Shown here piece after piece: positions 53,870-56,634 of a DNA stretch of 56,634 bases (the stretch's first letter is position 1; every line of letters starts with the position of its first letter). Source of the stretch: Chara braunii (lineage: Eukaryota > Streptophyta > Charophyceae > Charales > Characeae); NCBI GenBank assembly GCA_003427395.1, contig BFEA01000097.1, forward strand, positions 1,038,640 through 1,095,273, written 5' to 3'. The notes beneath the pieces are model-generated. The model saw only the letters and a program-made list of their open reading frames with translations. It did not search any database and was not told where the DNA came from. Position numbers and translations under genes: made by a program.

Positions 53870-55382
53870 GGGTAAGCCTGCAATAACTTGCTGATTTCTA
53901 CTGCCGAGATTGACTGCGAGGCTGTACACTAACCGGTAGGGTTAGATTCGTAATTTTGTTTGGCTGAGAGCTAACCGAGAGACCTGCCTGTAGGGAAATT
54001 CGTGAGGGACATATCTGCAAATCCGGGGAAATATAGGCCCAGTATTAACCCGAACTCCTACAACTACCCTAGCTGCGTATAGCAGGCCCAGGCTACCCCT
54101 AGGACAGACAGGCCCTAGGTGGCCTGTGCTGATAGACGGTCCTATAGCCTATAGCGGGGTCCGGTAGAGGCCGAGAGGCCGAAACAGCAATGGTACCGGT
54201 TGGTCAATCAGTCCGGTCTAGGTCTAGCGTAGTCTATAGGTAGGTTAGACCCATCGGTTCAGGACTTTTGGCAGTTCATTTCTCGTGAAGCAGCGTTGGA
54301 GAAGCCAAGCAAGTTGGTGGCGGTGACGGTCGGCAGGCGGCAACCTGAGACCTCGCTGTTGACAACAACCATAGCCGGCCCAGTCTGAGTCTGCCATAGC
54401 TGGGGCATCCTCGGCGCATCTACCCTGGGGGTATCTGCGTCTGGCCGGGCTATATCGGGGCTCTACATTGTGTACTCGTGGGTGGTGGCAGCCATAGTTG
54501 CCTGTTCCTTCGTCAGAGTTGTCCATCGGCACTGAAGACTTCATCGCAGGACTTGTTCTTCATCAGGGTGGTTGGCGCTGGCCTCTGGGAGGCCATTCTG
54601 ATGTGGCGCTACTAACTGGGTGTAGGATAGAGAGTGGGGTGTGAGTTCCGAGAGTGGCGAGATACTGGAACAAACTCTGTTACGATAATTGTTTGAGTGG
54701 CTCATCATCAGTCCAATTTCAATTGTTATCCTCGCAGGTTCTACTTGTGATTGGTTGTTGGGAGTTGTCAGAGAGAGAGAAACACTGTGTCTTCTCCCCA
54801 TCTGTGCATAGCTGTATTCCGCTGCCTACTCTGATCTGTGTGCAGTGTGGACTCTGTCTCCTCTCCCCCTTCTCTTATGCATGTATGGGCGTGTATGAGA
54901 TTGTCTGTGTGTGAGTGGCGGTAAAAATGGTCAGACAACCAAGTTCATAATAGAGAGCTTGGTGACATTTGGATCCAGACTCAACATTGGGATTATTTGG
55001 GACTTGTAATGAGCCTTGGTGTTGACGACTTTCCCATCTCTCCCTTCCTCTTCTCCATCTGATCCCCTCCTCTTCGTCTGTGCATGAACTGGACCTGGCG
55101 CCTCTTCCTGTGTATAGCGCGAGGCTCCCTTCACACCGTATGGTGAGAATGATGTATGTTTGGTCTGCGTTGTAACATTGATTGGGCTAGTCATTAGTAT
55201 TCTAGTATTCTGCTGCGCTATCTTGTACTATGTGAAAGAGGTCAGTCCCGGTCAGGTCAGGACTTAAGAGTCTTCACTGCTTGTTGAGATTTCACTTGCA
55301 CTGCATTATCCATTCAGTCCTTTTCATCACATTGTGGATCCTTGGTTTATATGTACATCACCCAACTGGGCATGTAACATGC
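53870..55382 (+). repeat. 3' LTR (start uncertain) of plus-strand gypsy element
   Basis: A purine-rich GGGGAGGGTAAG lies at 53867-53878 and a family LTR end, CCCAACTGGGCATGTAACA, at 55364-55382. The last 480 bases match the plus-strand view of 44136-44650 in reverse complement, for example CAATGTGATTAAAAGGACTG against CAGTCC...CACATTG. The first kilobase does not resemble other LTR starts, so it may be recombined. Confidence 0.55.
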
Positions 55383-55395
55383 GTCGTGCCAGGGT

Positions 55396-55767
55396 TTGGG
55401 CACCGCTCCGCAGATCACTCCACGAGATGAGGTCCAGGAGCCGAAATTAAGTGCGGCAGTCGTGATACATGACCGTTTTGTAAGAAGCACGGGCTCAGGG
55501 AAAGGAGGAGCTGAAGACAATCACAACATCAATAATGAAGAAGAAGTTGACATGAGCTTTACTTTCATGGTGTTATCAACTTCCTCCAGGCACTCCCTCA
55601 ACGCATACTGTCGAGGAACCCAATCCTTCTGCTCATACACCACTCAGATTGAGGATGAACTCTATTGCATTCTACTTCTTTATGCTAATCTACACCATAC
55701 CAACCCCTCTGCGTGCGCTCATCCAGGGCAGTCACCAAATGCCCATACGAGCCTTCAACCCGAATAA
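55396..55767 (+). CDS. Unsupported ORF, 123 codons
   Basis: ATG frame with ordinary codon content (RDEVQEPKLSAAVVIHDRFV, then an Asn/Glu-rich patch), just outside the LTR end. No motif, homologue or splice signal is recognised. It could be part of another element's internal region or chance. Confidence 0.15.
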   Translation: MGTAPQITPRDEVQEPKLSAAVVIHDRFVRSTGSGKGGAEDNHNINNEEEVDMSFTFMVLSTSSRHSLNAYCRGTQSFCSYTTQIEDELYCILLLYANLHHTNPSACAHPGQSPNAHTSLQPE

Positions 55768-56345
55768 TCCGAAAAACCCTCAGCCTTGTTCTGAAACGCT
55801 AGGCCTTGGTTGGCCACCACAGGGTGCAGTTCTCAGAACCGATGGGCGTATTCTACAAGCCACAAACAAAATAAAATAAAAATAAAATTAATAATAAAAG
55901 ATCTTTTATCCGTTTCCAATAGGCACTTCCAAGAGGTCGCGTTATGGTGCGAAGCACAGAACGTAAGATCACTGCCTTTCTTTTTCCACAGTGATCTTTC
56001 AGCTTCCCACTTTCATTGATTTCACGCGCAGTGTGTTTTTTTTGTTGAGTTCCGGATACACATAAACAAAAACCAATAGTACTGGCAACGTATCCTGCAT
56101 AAATACGACGTATCCTGCATAAATACAAGGAGGATGTACAGGGTTGAATTCTTTTCCCGAATCAGTGCTTAAAAAGGAAATTTGAAGAAAAGGATTGGAG
56201 GTCCAGGCAACCTCAGGACACGAAGTGGGTGAAGCCGAAGGCCTGACTTTAGTGAGTCCACGCAAGAAGAGACATTGGATCTCGTACTCGACTAATTATG
56301 TACTAGAAAAAAGAGTTTCTGTTTTCGTCTTGGGACATGGGAGCC
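55768..56345. other. No gene seen
   Basis: AT-rich, with a 20-bp tandem pair ACGTATCCTGCATAAATAC at 56088-56127 and no coding motif. Confidence 0.55.
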
Positions 56346-56634
56346 TGTGGCATACTGCGTAGCCACACGGGCCCTGCAGGGCCCGTCCCGGACATTCAGC
56401 CTAAAAGCCTAAAACTTAGGGTTTACAGGCCCCGTTCGTTTCAGCCTGGATGCTGAAAAATGAGGGCCTGCAAGCCCTACCTCGTTTCAGCCTATTTCTG
56501 GGTCTTTTCAGACCCAGAGTTTTCAGCTTGAAACGGAGGGCCATTTTCAGGCCCTCATTGTTTCGACCTGCCCCTAAGACTCAGGCACGGAAACAGGGAT
56601 GCGGAACAGGCCCAAAATAGCCTGTTCCTCACGT
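56346..56634 (+). repeat. Start of another family LTR, cut by window end
   Basis: TGTGGCATACTGCGTAGCCA then CACGGGCCC, followed by alternating CAGGCCC/GGGCCTG and GTTTCAGCCT/AGGCTGAAA blocks, resembles the minus-strand start of the LTRs at 45344 and 46594 and the 27108 end. AACAGGCCCAAAATAGCCTG near the window edge matches 45070-45090 inverted. Its remainder lies outside. Confidence 0.65.

Larger units (their letters stand above)
48041..55382 (+). mobile_element. Ty3/gypsy retrotransposon, plus strand, 5' LTR missing
   Basis: The order is gag (48629-50238), protease (50343-50700), RT (51005-51880), RNase H (51880-52315), integrase with C-terminal chromodomain-like tail (52316-53845) and a downstream LTR-like region ending CATGTAACA at 55382. 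It is better preserved than the other elements: RT is open for over 280 codons and integrase is interrupted by a single stop. The left boundary is tentative. Confidence 0.85.

Noticed and set aside
53870-54680. Exact 3' LTR start at TGCAATAAC or TGTTACGATAATTG
   Set aside because: Neither matches the family's LTR start and no target duplication was found, so only an approximate start is given.

Overview
This window looks like a stretch of a large, repeat-rich nuclear genome from the green lineage, either a plant or a streptophyte-type alga. Four things point that way. A processed copy of U6 snRNA is almost identical to plant U6. Two LTR elements have primer-binding sites for initiator tRNA-Met of the form used by plant retrotransposons. 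The LINE is of plant L1 type, with an endonuclease, a reverse transcriptase and a C-terminal zinc-binding motif. Ty3/gypsy elements with chromodomain-like tails are also present. A charophyte alga is my guess, not something the sequence proves. I found no convincing intact host protein gene. Nearly everything recognisable is a mobile element, usually broken, or simple repeat.

Layout. 1-3.4 kb: simple repeats (CT, CA, poly-T, TCC/TAC) and a truncated LINE tail. 3.4-9.6 kb: one minus-strand LINE, decayed by stops and frameshifts. A 195-bp MITE with near-perfect terminal inverted repeats sits inside it at a duplicated TTAA. 9.7-17.1 kb: GATA and GA/CA microsatellites, a U6 retropseudogene with target-site duplication, a minisatellite, degenerate tRNA-like sequences and LTR remnants. 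17.1-32.9 kb: one plus-strand Ty3/gypsy element of about 15.8 kb with 2.2-kb LTRs, tRNA-iMet PBS, broken gag, protease, RT, RNase H and integrase, and an extra ORF between pol and the 3' LTR. A second, minus-strand gypsy fragment (LTR-PBS-gag only) is nested between its RNase H and integrase.

33-43 kb: a diverged solo LTR of the same LTR type with hairpins and 29-bp tandem repeats, an A-tailed dispersed short repeat, a second deleted U6 copy, a pyrimidine tract and a 578-bp tandem duplication. 43.3-46.9 kb: an old minus-strand integrase split by two solo LTRs, each flanked by a 4-bp duplication. 46.9-48.0 kb: another minus-strand integrase/chromodomain fragment. 48.0-55.4 kb: a plus-strand gypsy element with nearly readable RT and integrase and a downstream LTR. 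The start of another LTR runs off the right end.

How the parts relate: the LINE class is the plausible source of the machinery that made the A-tailed U6 copy. The LTR elements have inserted into one another in layers, so relative ages can be read: old integrase, then solo LTRs; big gypsy, then nested gypsy; LINE, then MITE. The most unusual signals are the precise nested insertions, the TTAA MITE, the U6 retrocopy, and outward-facing consensus splice donors repeated in several LTRs.
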